A DNA stretch of 64,000 bases from Planctomycetota bacterium (GTDB lineage Bacteria > Planctomycetota > Planctomycetia > Pirellulales > Thermoguttaceae): positions 1 through 64,000 of the forward strand of contig JAKPGL010000001.1 in the NCBI GenBank assembly GCA_029550925.1, in the 5' to 3' direction. Of the stretch, positions 14,194-23,994 are shown one piece after another; within the stretch, counting starts at the first letter, position 1, and every line of letters begins with the position of its first letter. A model generated the notes under the pieces. It was given only the letters and a program-made list of their open reading frames with translations. It was not told where the DNA came from and made no database searches. Made by a program: the position numbers and the translations under genes.

Positions 14194-17142
14194 TTATCTG
14201 CCCTTTTGCGGGATCACCTCTGTGCTGCCCTCTGGGGCGTTCCAGGCCGTGGCGCGAAGGGCCGGGGGGCCTTGGCGGTTGGCCGACGCCTCCGGTACCG
14301 GTCCGCCAGGCGCAAGCCGAAGCCGAACCCATAGCCGTCGGCTCTGGCCCGGCTCCAGCCAGAAGAAGCCGTCCTCGGCCGCTGCCGGGGTAAGGTCGGT
14401 CGGCTGCACGCTGGTCATCACGGCAGGCCGGGGGCCGGTATTCCGGACCTCCACTTCCAGACGCAGTCGGCCGAACTCTTCTTTCTCCGCCCGGAGCACC
14501 TGGAGCGAGAGTTGGGTAGGCAGTTTTTCTAGTTGCGGCCGGAGCCAGGGGCCTTCTGCCAGCACAAACGCCTGGCTCGGTTTGGCCCGGTACTCTTTTC
14601 GGAATTTCTCGTCTTCTAACTGCGGCGGGCAGCGGAAGGGATATACATTCCGGGCCAGCAGATTGCCGCCGGCATCTTCCAACTCCACCAGCACAAAGAA
14701 GAATGCCCGGCGAGCGTCCTCCGGCACTTGAAATCGGACAGAGGGTCCTTGGAGCGGATTCGGCGAACCAGGCAGATCCACCGCTGCGAACTCCTTCCAC
14801 TCTTGCCGAACTGTCAGGTCCGGGCCTATCAAACGAGCTTTCACTCGCACCGCCTTTAAGTTCGGCTGCCGGGCTTCGCTCAGGAGCCAGATGGGCATTT
14901 CCACTTCTTCGCCCGGCGCATAGGTAAGGTGCGGCGGGGCCAGGCACACCCAGGGCGATCGGAAAGCGCGCTTCACCTCATAATAGACGGCCAGCGGATG
15001 GCCGAATCCGTCGCAAATCTGGATGCCGACGATCGGCCAGGGCCGTTTCCAGACCCAAAACAAAAGTCCACCATTCTGCGGGAAGCTTGCCCTGGCCGCC
15101 TCGGCCGACAGCTTGTAAAACTCGCCCGATCCGACGGCCACCGCCTCGCTGAATCGGCCTAACGGCGCCTGGGCCAAATGGTCGAAGGCCGATCCACGGG
15201 CCAGCATCTGCGGTAATCGGCTCGGCTCGAATTCCACCCAGTGATACGCAATCTCCGGAAACCGCTCTTCCATGAGTTTTTTATCCATCTGGAATAGGAT
15301 AGGCCCGATCACTACGTCGGCCTCTTCTGGCCGGACGATCTGCCGATAGGTAGCCCCCGACGGCATCCCGTGCGAACCCCATTCGCTCATAAATGGCCCC
15401 CGCACCAACTCCGATCGCCACGCCCACGAGGCCTCCCACTGCGGATAGCCGTGAATATCGTCCTCTTCCGGCGATGCGCCCATAAACGGTCGGCTTCCGT
15501 CCAAAAGTTCCACATAGCGCCGGAGCATGAGGATCAGGTCCGCATTGGCCGGATCATACGGCGGAAATTCATTCCCGCCGCACCAGAAGGCAAGCGACGG
15601 GTGGTTCCGCAGTCGGCAAATGTTCCAAAGGACCGTATTTTCCCATATCTGCCGAGGCAAAGCCTTTGCCTGCCAGCCGCAACTCAGCGGAAAATCCTGC
15701 CATACCAGGATGCCCCACCGGTCGCAAAGCTCATAAAAGATTTCCGGTTCCAGGATGCCGCCGCCCCAAATACGGATCATCTGTATCCCTGCCTCCCGGG
15801 CCATTTGCAGATGCCAATGGTAGTCTTCGTCGGCCAGGTTGGCCAGTACGTCAATAGGCATCCAATTGGTCCCTTTGACGAAAAACTCCTGGCCGTTGAT
15901 CCGGAAGACCCAGGGGCCGGTGCGGTAGGATTCCCACGGCCTGTCGGCCCTGGAACGTTCGATGGTGCGAATGCCGAACGGCGTCAGGAGTCGATCCAGC
16001 ACCCGGCCATCCCGCTCCAAGCGGATTTCCGCCTCGTACATCGGCTGATCGCCCAGGCCGTTGGGCCACCAAAGCCGAGGCTCCGGGACCGTCAAGTCCA
16101 GCTCGGCCAGTACCATGTGCGGCTTCGGCCGAAGGCCGGTTAGCCGACCTTGGACCGGCGGCGATTGGAACCCCCGGCCCCGGATAGTAACCGTCAGATC
16201 ACACGGCGATTCGTTCTCTTCCACCGTACATACTTCGACCGAAACACGCAGCTTGGCCTCTTTGTCGGCCAGATGGATGGTTCGGACAAAGGGCCGTTCC
16301 AGGCACGGCCAACCATTGCGCACTAGGCGGAGCGATCGCCAAATGCCGATCGTATTAAAATCTCTGGCCCCAATGGGCCAACCGCTCCAAAGTTCGGATT
16401 TCACCAGGGAGGCTTTGGCCGCTCCACCTGGTCGGCCTGTCTGGTAGCCGCCGCATTCGAGCCGAACCACCAGCTCGTTCTCTTGCCCATACCGAAGCAG
16501 TTGGCCGACCGGCAGACTCACCGCACCAAAGGCCCCCTCGGACCGGCCCAAATACTGCCCGTTGAGCCAGTAATGGGCGTAGTAATCTACCCCATCGAAT
16601 ACCAGGCGCACATACGTGGATCGAAACTCCTCCGGTACCACAAACCGCCGACGAAACCACCAGACCTTCTCTTCGACCCACCGCATCTGGGTGGCATTCA
16701 GGCCCACATACGGATGCGGCGCCTTACCGGCCCGATGCAACGCCCAGTGAACTTCTGCCGGCACTTGAACGTTAAACCAGTCTAGCTGATCGAGGTTGTC
16801 CGGCAAAGCGGGCGGGCCAGAAGGCACGGAGGACGCTTGGGGCTGGGCTTTTTCTTGGCCCTTGGCCGACGAAAGGGCGGCAGAAGTCTTTTGGACTTTC
16901 TGTTGGGCTGGGCTGGGCGAGGTCGGCGTCTGCGGACGATCCGTCCAGGCCAATTGCCACGGTCCATCCAGCAACATCTGATCCTCCCTGGGCCAGGCAT
17001 ATTTGGGACTGGTACGAAGGGTGGCGTCTTCTGCCTTCGGTGCCGCCACTGTTTGGGTCCGAAACCACCCTCCTAACCCCATCACCATAGCTGTAACCAA
17101 AACGCATCGAAAAATAAGGGGGATTTGGAGATATGTGCGCAT
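14194..17142 (-). CDS. Exported glycoside hydrolase family 2 enzyme, beta-mannosidase-like
   Basis: 982 residues. The ATG at 17142 follows AAAGGAG; an upstream alternative start would add 13 residues. A signal peptide or membrane anchor (LIFRCVLVTAMVMGLGGWF) is followed by a jelly-roll sugar-binding domain (about 120-270), an immunoglobulin-like domain (about 285-395), a TIM barrel (about 410-680) and C-terminal beta domains. The acid/base glutamate is E525 in CGGNEFPPYD and the nucleophile is E587 in FMSEWGSHG, both as in beta-mannosidases/mannosylglycoproteinases. Residues about 71-116 are a Pro/Ser/Gln/Lys-rich insertion inside the N-terminal domain. The next gene upstream on the same strand is a GH38-like alpha-mannosidase, so the pair could strip mannosidic glycans outside the cytoplasm. 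Confidence 0.9.
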   Translation of the reverse strand: MRTYLQIPLIFRCVLVTAMVMGLGGWFRTQTVAAPKAEDATLRTSPKYAWPREDQMLLDGPWQLAWTDRPQTPTSPSPAQQKVQKTSAALSSAKGQEKAQPQASSVPSGPPALPDNLDQLDWFNVQVPAEVHWALHRAGKAPHPYVGLNATQMRWVEEKVWWFRRRFVVPEEFRSTYVRLVFDGVDYYAHYWLNGQYLGRSEGAFGAVSLPVGQLLRYGQENELVVRLECGGYQTGRPGGAAKASLVKSELWSGWPIGARDFNTIGIWRSLRLVRNGWPCLERPFVRTIHLADKEAKLRVSVEVCTVEENESPCDLTVTIRGRGFQSPPVQGRLTGLRPKPHMVLAELDLTVPEPRLWWPNGLGDQPMYEAEIRLERDGRVLDRLLTPFGIRTIERSRADRPWESYRTGPWVFRINGQEFFVKGTNWMPIDVLANLADEDYHWHLQMAREAGIQMIRIWGGGILEPEIFYELCDRWGILVWQDFPLSCGWQAKALPRQIWENTVLWNICRLRNHPSLAFWCGGNEFPPYDPANADLILMLRRYVELLDGSRPFMGASPEEDDIHGYPQWEASWAWRSELVRGPFMSEWGSHGMPSGATYRQIVRPEEADVVIGPILFQMDKKLMEERFPEIAYHWVEFEPSRLPQMLARGSAFDHLAQAPLGRFSEAVAVGSGEFYKLSAEAARASFPQNGGLLFWVWKRPWPIVGIQICDGFGHPLAVYYEVKRAFRSPWVCLAPPHLTYAPGEEVEMPIWLLSEARQPNLKAVRVKARLIGPDLTVRQEWKEFAAVDLPGSPNPLQGPSVRFQVPEDARRAFFFVLVELEDAGGNLLARNVYPFRCPPQLEDEKFRKEYRAKPSQAFVLAEGPWLRPQLEKLPTQLSLQVLRAEKEEFGRLRLEVEVRNTGPRPAVMTSVQPTDLTPAAAEDGFFWLEPGQSRRLWVRLRLAPGGPVPEASANRQGPPALRATAWNAPEGSTEVIPQKGR

Positions 17143-17205
17143 GTTGTATAACTCCTTTCTGCACAAGGTACACCGAACCAATCCACGCAGAGATGGTAGT
17201 GAAGG

Positions 17206-20200
17206 TTATCTTTTTTCGGAAGGGACGGGCCGGGAAGTTTTCTCAGCAGAGGGCTTCCGGGAACTTTTTCGAGGAGCTGGATCACGGGTAGTGCCGCTCC
17301 AGACTGGAGAAAACGGCCCCCGCCGCCCCTCCATATCCACCGCCGCCACTCGATAGTAATAGGTAGTGCTAGGCGCCAGGCCCTGGTCATCGTAGCTTAC
17401 CACGGCAAACGGGCCTGGGGCCACCTTGGCCAGCAAAGTTTCCGCGGAAGGCGTAAAATCGGGCTGTCGGCTCCGATGCAGTTCATAGTACACGATCGTC
17501 GGATGAGGGATCCGGCCCCACAGCAGATGCAATAGATCCGGCCGGTCGCCATGCCAGGCGGTGGGTCGGTCAATCAGCCCTGTATAATGGACTCCGACCG
17601 GGCAGGGCGGCTCAGTGCCTTTGGATAATGTACGGGCTTCGACCGCTGCTGAGGGGACCCCTTGCTGGTTAACGGCCGAGACAGCGGCTACCCGATAATA
17701 CCACCGGCTGCCCGGCTCTAGATACTGGTCCATATATTCTGTGTGAGTTGTGGCGGCCACAAAATCCCAGATCTCCGAAGAAACCTCCGGTCTGGTGCTT
17801 CGGAAGATATGGTATTGGGCGGCTCCAGGCACAGGAGTCCATCGAATTCGGATGGCCTGTTCGTTCAGTGCCGTAGCCTCCGCTTTTGGGGCCGGTAGGA
17901 ACGGCTCCTGAGCAAAGAATCGGACGGTGGCGATTTCAAACGGTTTGAAGCTGATCTGGCCTTCAGGCAACTCCGCCCGATCTTCTTCCACCACCGAACA
18001 TTGCACCGCCCGGTTCAACTGTGGCCATGCCAGGCGAAAGGCCGTCGCCACAACAGGCACCCCTTCGGTTTCGACAAGCCGGGCCACAATCCCCTGGCCG
18101 GGTGTTTCGCTTAGCTTAAGTGTCAAAAGTTCCACATTGGACGCCGGCAGACTGGCAAAGCTATATTGTTCCGGCGGCAGAGAGCCGGTTTGCGCCCGAA
18201 GCACGACCGTCGCCAAAAGCGGATAGGCAAATCGGGCGCCGAAATGGGCTGCCTTGCCAGTCCGTGCATCCGCCAGATGGCTTCGGAGAGCATATTGATA
18301 GCGGAGCCGCACATGCCCCGGCCCAGGCCAGGCCGCCCAACCGTTCTGATACCAATTGTTGAAAAGATAGCTGTAAATATGAGAGCTGGTGGGTAGATAG
18401 TTATGGCTATTCTGGTTGGTGCGGATCTGTCCAAACTCTACCAGATGGCTTTCTCGCTGGGCCAACGTTACCCCAAACTCCTGATTGGCCACATCCACCC
18501 AGTCCTGCACCGCCAGCCAATCCCGAAGCCCAATAGGGCACTGGTCCCGGCCGGGTTCCACCACACACCCATTTAGCTGCGCCCGAAACCTTCCGCCCGG
18601 CGCCGCAAACGGAAATGCATAGTACCCATAGGCCGCATACCGGGGATACTCAAAGATCCCGGCCACATGCTCCAAACGGTTGTCGAGGTCGATCCGCTTT
18701 TCGTGGTCATAGAGAACCACTGTTTGGCAAACCTGGGCTTTGCTGCGGGGTTCTACGGTGCGGGCCACTATCCGCTGGCATAGTGGACTTTTCTCTATCA
18801 GAAAGCTAGCTTGCTCCGGCCTAGCAAAACTTCGGTGATCATCCCAGGTAAACACAAATTCGTTCAGTTTATAGGGCGCCTCAGGATCGACCAATTCCCG
18901 CTGAAGCTCTTTGTCGAAAAGGCTGGCAATCGAACCGTTGGGCGAAAACCGGAGCCGATAGAATCGGTTTTCGATTGTCGGCGGTTCGGTCGTCTCCTGT
19001 CGCTGACAGGTTGGCGGCGAGCCCTCCAAAAGCCGAAACACTTTATACCCCAACCCAGGCACTTCCGGGGCAACAAACCGGAGGAGATTGCCGTCCAGTT
19101 CAGCGGGCAGGGGTTCCGATCGGCCCAGGGGCATCACTTGTCCGATCCGGAGTCCCTTCGGTACCCGGACGGCAACCACATCGGTCCGCGTCTGCAACAG
19201 GGGATTGAAGACTATTACCACCGGCGGCAAGTCCACTGGGATGGCCGATGCCAGGGCGGCCAAGGCACGCTCCGATTCCGCCTGGGCCACCCGCAACGCA
19301 TGATCGATCCAGTGCCGCTTGTGCGCCCAGGTAACATAGACTTTCTTCCCCGTATATTGGCTCACGCCGTAGCCATGTTCATCGCTCTGGATTAGGCTGT
19401 TCCATGCTCGACGGAATTCTAGGGTGGGGTAAATAAAGTTCGGTTGGGCCAGGCGGGCGACGGTAGCTAGTTTTTCAGCAGTGGTGAGCAGCCGGTCGGC
19501 CGCCCGTTTTCGGCCCAGATAGTCCGGCGTAGAGACCGGATGCTGTGCCCAACTCGGAGTGATGTCACCTCGGCGCACTGGGATTTGATTCCGAAACCGT
19601 TCTTCCACCTGGCGGAAGACCTCTGCGGGGTCAGCGATGGTATGAATTTCTGGCCATCGCCATTGGGCGTTCCACTGGCGGGCCAGTTCGGCCAGTTGGA
19701 GGCTCGGGTCCTCGTTGTCTGCGTACCAGGGCACAAGCCAGACATCGTACGGCCATTTCGCCTCCAGCGCCCGCAGAGCAGAGGCCAACGGCTTTTTCAA
19801 CGTTTCCGGGGTGGCCTGCCTACTCATGCCGAACCGGGGGCCGCCGGTATAATGTAAAGATGCCCACACCAGGAGGCGACTTCGCCCACTCGGCCCTTCC
19901 CAATAGAAGAGTTCTGCCGGTATGCCTGTTTCATTATTCAGATCAACACTTCCCCGCCAGGGATTGGGATAAAAGCCGAGGTATCGGATACCAGCATCCG
20001 AATACACATCGGCCACCGGCCAACTCAAGCCATTGATGTCGGAAAAGATCGCAGCCTGCAAATCCAAGCCCCAGCGTCGCCGGGCTTCCCACCGACTGTA
20101 ATATGCGGATCGGCAAAGCTCTTCGGTGCCGAACTCTTGAGTGTGGTTGCCGCTGTGGCCGGCGCCGACGCCGATCCGGCCCCGCTCGATATACTCCCGA

Positions 20201-20805
20201 ACCAGTCGATCCACTTCCTCCGCAGGCCGGTCAGCAGCAAAGTTTAAAAACCACCACATGTGTTCTATAGTATATCGGAACCGACTTGGTTCCGGCCAAT
20301 CGGCTGTCTGGTCACAAAGCCGCATCGCCTCCTGGGTAAACCGCACCGTTAAATCCCGCTGCAAGTAGGCTTCGCTGTGCAGACCGATGTCGATATGAGC
20401 GGATTTCAGCACGTAGAGTTTCCACCGCCGGGGCGGCGACCAGTCTGTTCGGCGTTCTGCCCGCAGGTTGCCCTGGCCGTCCAACAGAAGCCATTGGGCT
20501 TGCAGCGACCTTTCCGGCACCGGCAGAAGAACTTCAAAATCGGTAACGCCTTTGGTCACCAAGCCTAGTTTCTCTTGGCCAATTACCCGTCCTTCGGCCA
20601 GGACCCGAAGCGACGCCTCGAACGGCTGCCCTGGATTTTCTACCTGGAGCCATATTACCTGCCGAGGGGGGCTGTCGGCGGTAACTAACACCGTCGGCTC
20701 TACCCGCCGCCATTGGAACTGAGTGCTCGGCTCTGCAGGAATAGCGGGGTCTGCACTCCAGACCAGGCCGATAAGCAGAAGAATCTCCGGGGCTGGCCAT
20801 CTCAT
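17206..20805 (-). CDS. Exported GH38-like alpha-mannosidase with C-terminal fibronectin type III domains
   Basis: 1199 residues from the ATG at 20805, preceded by AAGGA; the open frame upstream is not needed. A signal peptide (EILLLIGLVWSADPAIPA) leads to a beta domain. The GH38 catalytic region follows, with metal-binding HIDIG at about 137-141, SGNHTQEFG near 218-226, and the aspartate of FSDINGLSW (about residue 256) in the nucleophile position. A long beta-sandwich region carries YDHEKRIDLDNRLEH, typical of the GH38 C-terminal domain. Two FN3-like domains (about 960-1060 and 1070-1170) show PVPGAAQYHIFRS/YYRVAAVS and HPTIVYYELHRS/YYYRVAAVD. The tail is basic. The usual second catalytic-loop sequences are diverged, so substrate specificity is uncertain. 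Confidence 0.85.
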   Translation of the reverse strand: MRWPAPEILLLIGLVWSADPAIPAEPSTQFQWRRVEPTVLVTADSPPRQVIWLQVENPGQPFEASLRVLAEGRVIGQEKLGLVTKGVTDFEVLLPVPERSLQAQWLLLDGQGNLRAERRTDWSPPRRWKLYVLKSAHIDIGLHSEAYLQRDLTVRFTQEAMRLCDQTADWPEPSRFRYTIEHMWWFLNFAADRPAEEVDRLVREYIERGRIGVGAGHSGNHTQEFGTEELCRSAYYSRWEARRRWGLDLQAAIFSDINGLSWPVADVYSDAGIRYLGFYPNPWRGSVDLNNETGIPAELFYWEGPSGRSRLLVWASLHYTGGPRFGMSRQATPETLKKPLASALRALEAKWPYDVWLVPWYADNEDPSLQLAELARQWNAQWRWPEIHTIADPAEVFRQVEERFRNQIPVRRGDITPSWAQHPVSTPDYLGRKRAADRLLTTAEKLATVARLAQPNFIYPTLEFRRAWNSLIQSDEHGYGVSQYTGKKVYVTWAHKRHWIDHALRVAQAESERALAALASAIPVDLPPVVIVFNPLLQTRTDVVAVRVPKGLRIGQVMPLGRSEPLPAELDGNLLRFVAPEVPGLGYKVFRLLEGSPPTCQRQETTEPPTIENRFYRLRFSPNGSIASLFDKELQRELVDPEAPYKLNEFVFTWDDHRSFARPEQASFLIEKSPLCQRIVARTVEPRSKAQVCQTVVLYDHEKRIDLDNRLEHVAGIFEYPRYAAYGYYAFPFAAPGGRFRAQLNGCVVEPGRDQCPIGLRDWLAVQDWVDVANQEFGVTLAQRESHLVEFGQIRTNQNSHNYLPTSSHIYSYLFNNWYQNGWAAWPGPGHVRLRYQYALRSHLADARTGKAAHFGARFAYPLLATVVLRAQTGSLPPEQYSFASLPASNVELLTLKLSETPGQGIVARLVETEGVPVVATAFRLAWPQLNRAVQCSVVEEDRAELPEGQISFKPFEIATVRFFAQEPFLPAPKAEATALNEQAIRIRWTPVPGAAQYHIFRSTRPEVSSEIWDFVAATTHTEYMDQYLEPGSRWYYRVAAVSAVNQQGVPSAAVEARTLSKGTEPPCPVGVHYTGLIDRPTAWHGDRPDLLHLLWGRIPHPTIVYYELHRSRQPDFTPSAETLLAKVAPGPFAVVSYDDQGLAPSTTYYYRVAAVDMEGRRGPFSPVWSGTTRDPAPRKSSRKPSAEKTSRPVPSEKR

Positions 20806-20915
20806 AGGAATTCCTTCTGCGGCGGGATTGAAAAAATTGTCTGAGGCGTTACCAGAGGCAGGCTGGGAAAGCCGGTATTTTTCTGGTGCCTTTGCCGGGG
20901 GCAGGACCACCAGCA

Positions 20916-21869
20916 TTACGGCAATTGGGCTGCTTCGCGGCCGTCCACCGTGGCCAGGGCTTTATACACATCCAGGGCGATGTTCTCCGAAAGGAAATGG
21001 ACACTGGCGTCGGTCATCAGGAAGTTGCAGCCGCCCGGATGGTAGCTGCCCATGGGCAGGTGGTTGAACGGCACGCCGCCGGTTTGCCGCTCCACCCGGG
21101 CATTGATCGGATATTGGATCACTTTCAGCGTGTAGCAGCCTTTTTGGCTATCTTCCGAAGCGCCGAGGATCCAGGCACGGATGTTTCCTTGTACGTTGTT
21201 ATATTCAGTGCCGCTCCAGTCCCGGTGGACAAACTCGCCCATGGCCAGGGTGTTGCTGGTGCCGTCGAGCACCTCGTTGAGACGCCGCACCTTCTGCCAC
21301 TGGAACATGCCATTGGTGGGCAGATTGCCGTGGCCGGCAGAGACATAGGGCTGGCCCGTAATCAATACGCCGCCGTTGCCCTGATAGACGCACAAGGCTC
21401 CGTCGTGCCAATCGCTGGGGTTGGAGGGATTCTGACGCACCACGGCCGGCCCCGGATAACTGGGGCACATATACACCGGCACCACCGTATAACGCTGAGG
21501 GTCTCGGAAGGTATTGCCGGTCAGATTGCACTGGTCGTAGATGTTTTTGGCTTCCAGGTACGGCAAGATGAAGGTAAAAAGTCCATGCCGGGCGGTGGCG
21601 GGACTGCCCGGCGGGAAGTATTCCCGGTTGGAGTCCATGTAGTTATGGCAGGCCAGGCCGATCTGTTTGAGATTGTTGGTGCACTGGGCCCTTCGGGCCG
21701 CCTCCCGGGCCGCCTGAACCGCCGGCAACAACAGCGCAATCAAAATGCCAATAATGGCAATAACGACCAACAGTTCCACCAGGGTGAAGGCCCAAGGCCC
21801 TGGAATCTCCCCTTGTCTGCGGAACCGGCTTAATTTCGGATTAGCTTCTTTCCCCTTATGTATCCCCAT
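20916..21869 (-). CDS. DUF1559 protein with type IV pilin-like N-terminal signal
   Basis: 317 residues from the ATG at 21869, which has AAGGAG 9 nt upstream; an ATG 3 codons earlier sits directly on that site. A short basic leader ends in the prepilin motif [20 protein letters not shown]. It is followed by [20 protein letters not shown] and LKQIGLACHNY, the constant DUF1559 N-terminus. The C-terminus carries the H-X9-DG-like signature (SYHPGGCNFLMTDASVHFLS). DUF1559 proteins are expanded to large numbers in planctomycetes; they are thought to be pseudopilin-like and surface-located, but their function is unknown. Two more occur in this window. This one lies directly before the GH38 gene on the same strand. 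Confidence 0.92.
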   Translation of the reverse strand: MGIHKGKEANPKLSRFRRQGEIPGPWAFTLVELLVVIAIIGILIALLLPAVQAAREAARRAQCTNNLKQIGLACHNYMDSNREYFPPGSPATARHGLFTFILPYLEAKNIYDQCNLTGNTFRDPQRYTVVPVYMCPSYPGPAVVRQNPSNPSDWHDGALCVYQGNGGVLITGQPYVSAGHGNLPTNGMFQWQKVRRLNEVLDGTSNTLAMGEFVHRDWSGTEYNNVQGNIRAWILGASEDSQKGCYTLKVIQYPINARVERQTGGVPFNHLPMGSYHPGGCNFLMTDASVHFLSENIALDVYKALATVDGREAAQLP

Positions 21870-21960
21870 CTTATACATCTCCTTTGGTAAAGCTCCTTGA
21901 AGGACTTTGGCATGGGAGTCCTCTGCATCGGTGATCCACAGGGGTTGACAGGCAGTGGTA

Positions 21961-22106
21961 TGTAACTTAGCCTGTCCAGGTAACTTAGGCTGTCCAGCCT
22001 GAGCCAATCGCCGGCTAACAGCCGACGTTACGTAGCTTAGGCTGTCCAGCCTGAGTTATGCGCCTGACAGCCGACGGTACTACCGGCTAACAGCCGGCGG
22101 TACGAC
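21961..22106. repeat. Cluster of hairpin repeat family A (set 2)
   Basis: Several modules occur in tandem: CTTAGGCTGTCCAGCCTGAG twice (about 21984 and 22036) and the second-type hairpin CGCCGGCTAACAGCCGACG (22009-22027), plus CCGGCTAACAGCCGGCGG near 22083. The right end overlaps the last codons and the stop codon of the PEP-CTERM gene at 22087, so the repeat supplies that protein's C-terminal residues. Confidence 0.85.
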
Positions 22107-23760
22107 GGACAGCGGGCGTTCCTCTTCGGCGGAGCAGGCCGCTTAGGGTCAAAACTGTCCCTAGCGCTAGAAGCAGCCAACTGCTCGGCTCCGGCATCAC
22201 CATGCCGTAGATCTCAAACGTGTCGAACCGCATGGTGATCCCATCCGGTCCATACAGGTATAAACCTGCTCGGACGATCGGCCCCAGGGGCAACGGGTCG
22301 GTGCGGGCCGAGGAAGCCAGGCTTAATGTCTGCCCAGGGCTAAACGTCAAATCCCGCCACAGCGAGCCTTCTAGCGAGAACATCATCCCCCGCACCACCG
22401 CTTCCGTAGGGAATTCTCCGTAGGCGCCGGTCTGAAGCGGGCCGGTATTGGTAAACACCGCATCGCTGGCAAACCAGCGGATATCCTGTCCAACCTGGAT
22501 GCCCACTGCCAGCCGGAATTGGGTATTCTCTCCGCTGCTATGTTGCCGCCAGGAGAACCAAAGCTGCTGGTAATCCTGGGGATTAATCGGGGAGAATTCG
22601 TCGGTAAAGACGAGGAAGGGCAAGGCGCCGCCGACCGGCACAGCAAAACCAAATCCGCCGCCGTCAGGGGAACCGGTACCATAACTAGTGCCTGCTCGGG
22701 TACCAGAGCCTGGCACGGTATTCGTGTAATCCGTGGCCGTTGATCCGCCGTAGGCTTTCCAGCCGACCGCACTCATCGCCTGGTTCTGGTTGCCGGTGTT
22801 ATTGGGGAAATCTTCCCGGTAGAGATTGATCCAGCGGACCGGGGCGGGCGAAGCCACATCGGCCAGGCTTGTCCCGTACCGAAGCTGATCCACCACCGCA
22901 TTGCCTAAATAGACCGTGGACTGAAGCCAAATAGTCCCGGACAGAGTCGCCGAGGGTTGGCTGGTAACTGACAGTTTATCCACGCAGTGGGTATCCAAGG
23001 CCGCTTCCGACAGTCCCATGGCCAACACAGCGGCGTAATTTTCCTGCGTCAGAGCCCACCAACTGGCGGAACCAGATTGACCTACATTGGTATATTTGGC
23101 GATGAGAAGATAGACGGTACCGTCGTTTAAGTTTGGGCCATTAGCTGAGTATGCTGTATCACCGCCGCCCACACCGCCTTGGGAGGTTGAGCCCGATGCA
23201 TCACCGAGGTTCCGAAATCGTCGATTGCTGCTGGCAAACCGATTGCCTGAGCCCTCCGTAAACCGCACATCCTGGACAGTGTTTGCGCCCACGGAAATCG
23301 CCTGATAGAGATAACTCCCCCAAAGTTCTCCTGATGTATGGGTAACTCCAACGCCGCGAGAAAGGGTACCGAAGGAATCGCCGGAATGTTGGAGTTGCAA
23401 ACTTCCGCCTTCGGGCCAGAGATTATCAAAGCGAAGGGCCGGGGCCATCCCAGCTACAACACTTACATTCGTCGTTCCTCGGCCGATGCCCCATTCGCTT
23501 CCGGCGGCAAAGCCGACGCCGCCGTCCCACTGGGTGGTGGTAGGATTGGGTACGGTCAGGTCGCCGGTGCCGGTAAGGGAAAGCTGTTGGCCTGCTGGGT
23601 AGGCGAACGGTTCGTAAATGAGCAGGCCGGCCCAGGCCGCCTGCCCCAGACAGCAAATCCAAAGCCCTATCAGCCAGCCGACTAGCCGATTCCATTCCCC
23701 ATGTTTTCTTCGCATGTTCGCCGCTCGGCTTCCGGTTTGGTTAGGTAGTAGAGAGCTCAT
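22087..23760 (-). CDS. PEP-CTERM sorting-domain surface protein with repeat-derived C-terminus
   Basis: 557 residues; the ATG at 23760 follows AAGGGG. The signal peptide (LVGWLIGLWICCLGQAAWA) is preceded by a 27-residue basic leader. The body is rich in Gly, Ser, Thr and Asn, a typical secreted beta-structured planctomycete domain, with no catalytic motif recognised. The sorting signal is VMPEPSSWLLLALGTVLTL followed by SGLLRRRG. After it come TPAVRRTAGC and the stop, which are encoded by a copy of repeat family A. The original stop was therefore probably lost and replaced. About 140-170 bp upstream lies a direct repeat identical in layout to the one at the XylR-type regulator's operon, so it may belong to that regulon. 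A link to plant-polysaccharide use is inference. Confidence 0.85.
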   Translation of the reverse strand: MSSLLPNQTGSRAANMRRKHGEWNRLVGWLIGLWICCLGQAAWAGLLIYEPFAYPAGQQLSLTGTGDLTVPNPTTTQWDGGVGFAAGSEWGIGRGTTNVSVVAGMAPALRFDNLWPEGGSLQLQHSGDSFGTLSRGVGVTHTSGELWGSYLYQAISVGANTVQDVRFTEGSGNRFASSNRRFRNLGDASGSTSQGGVGGGDTAYSANGPNLNDGTVYLLIAKYTNVGQSGSASWWALTQENYAAVLAMGLSEAALDTHCVDKLSVTSQPSATLSGTIWLQSTVYLGNAVVDQLRYGTSLADVASPAPVRWINLYREDFPNNTGNQNQAMSAVGWKAYGGSTATDYTNTVPGSGTRAGTSYGTGSPDGGGFGFAVPVGGALPFLVFTDEFSPINPQDYQQLWFSWRQHSSGENTQFRLAVGIQVGQDIRWFASDAVFTNTGPLQTGAYGEFPTEAVVRGMMFSLEGSLWRDLTFSPGQTLSLASSARTDPLPLGPIVRAGLYLYGPDGITMRFDTFEIYGMVMPEPSSWLLLALGTVLTLSGLLRRRGTPAVRRTAGC

Positions 23761-23895
23761 ACGGATTCCCCTTTCTCAAAAAACTGAACGAGAAGATCGT
23801 CCCCGCACCGAAGTAATTTTTTCCGATCAGGAAATCACTTCAGCCCGCTTCATTCAATGTACCTGGTATGGGCTTCAGAATACAACTTAAAAAAA

Positions 23896-23928
23896 CTGAA
23901 CAATTTGAAAGAAAAACTATACTTTTTG
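23896..23928 (-). promoter_or_regulatory. Direct-repeat operator candidate for the XylR-type regulator, upstream of the PEP-CTERM gene
   Basis: Reading the minus strand, CAAAAAGTATAG (23928-23917) is followed by CAAATTGTTCAG (23907-23896), with start points exactly 21 bp apart. Two helical turns is the spacing used by AraC/XylR-type activators. The first half-site is identical at all 12 positions to the one at 25407-25418. A -10-like TACATT lies at 23861-23856, 35 nt from the last operator base, with no good -35 box, as expected for an activator-dependent promoter. Confidence 0.5.
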
Positions 23929-23994
23929 AAGGCGTCTGCTCCTATTCTGGTAACTGTTCCCAGGGTGGCCTGGATTGTAGCTTAGGCTATCGAG

